A stretch of 64,000 nt of DNA. It comes from Streptococcus suis (lineage in GTDB: Bacteria; Bacillota; Bacilli; Lactobacillales; Streptococcaceae). This document shows positions 63,845-64,000 of this stretch, piece after piece. How positions within the stretch are numbered: position 1 is the first letter of the stretch; the number at the start of each line of letters is the position of its first letter. The notes beneath the pieces were generated by a model. The model was given only the letters and a program-made list of their open reading frames with translations, did no database searches and was not told the origin of the DNA. The stretch covers positions 1 through 64,000 of the forward strand of contig NZ_POIZ01000027.1 in assembly GCF_002960425.1 (NCBI RefSeq), given 5' to 3'. The position numbers and the translations under genes were made by a program.

Positions 63845-64000
63845 CGAATTCATCCCTATTTGCTTATTTGTAATCAGATTATAGTTCTAGCAAGAAGCAC
63901 CCCTGTATGAACGGAATATCTAGTAAAATCGGAGATAGAAGATGACCGACAGGAAAAAAGGCTGTTTCATATTACGAAAAAGCCATCAATACTCTCTAGG

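Noticed and set aside
63941..64000. Open frame running off the right edge
   Set aside because: Only 20 codons, no ribosome site and no recognisable family; could be part of a gene outside the window.

Overview
The window looks like chromosomal DNA of a low-GC streptococcus, most probably Streptococcus suis or a close relative. The reasons are the AT-rich, strongly SD-led genes, luxS of canonical length, streptococcus-specific division genes (mapZ, gpsB and pbp1a around rnpB), UPF0397, UPF0398 and DUF1129 proteins, and the sucrose locus scrR-scrB/scrA-scrK. Species is inferred from gene content and order; no database search was possible.

Layout. (1) 1-4.2 kb: the end of an IS transposase, a TreR-type repressor, and a promoter with operator-like boxes driving a phosphodiesterase-fold protein and a glucose/maltose-type PTS EIICBA. 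(2) 4.2-11.7 kb: yebC, an array of covarying hairpins, a SAM-cleaving enzyme, an ECF S-component broken by a stop codon, an unknown protein, trhO, and the ECF energising module. (3) 11.7-20 kb: rsmG, then a division and wall block (pbp1a-recU facing ypsA-gpsB-rnpB-ypsC-mapZ), then luxS. (4) 20-27.2 kb: rny, gmk, rpoZ, priA, a twice-frameshifted MerR relic, then rpsF-ssb-rpsR. (5) 27.2-36.5 kb: DUF1129 protein, corA, a probable 6S RNA, uvrA, a protein of unknown function, pepP, efp, an Asp23 protein and nusB. (6) 36.7-42.3 kb: the sucrose locus, with scrR-scrB divergent from scrA, then scrK. (7) 42.5-51 kb: unknown protein-murC-GNAT-mltG-greA, then yidC, acyP, a TrmH-type methyltransferase, an HD protein and a Bax inhibitor family protein. 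(8) 51-57.4 kb: manA, then hprK-lgt-DUF948-YtxH, an aminotransferase and a lipase-like protein. (9) 57.5-63.4 kb: a BceRSAB-type peptide-antibiotic sensing and resistance module with a recognisable BceR-type site, then a PadR regulator with a membrane partner. (10) 63.4-64 kb: a chromosomal Fst/par type I toxin-antitoxin locus (30-residue toxin, convergent antisense RNA, shared terminator, direct repeats), which is too small for ordinary ORF calling.

The most notable unexplained signals are in the intergenic DNA. There are several families of modular hairpin elements in which the stem sequence changes between copies while pairing is kept. They lie behind yebC, between rsmG and pbp1a, behind rpsR, and around efp, nusB and scrA. 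The best individual finds are the Fst/par locus, the 6S-like RNA ahead of uvrA, the nonsense-mutated UPF0397 gene beside an apparently intact ECF module, and the well-defined regulatory sites at the Bce and PadR promoters.
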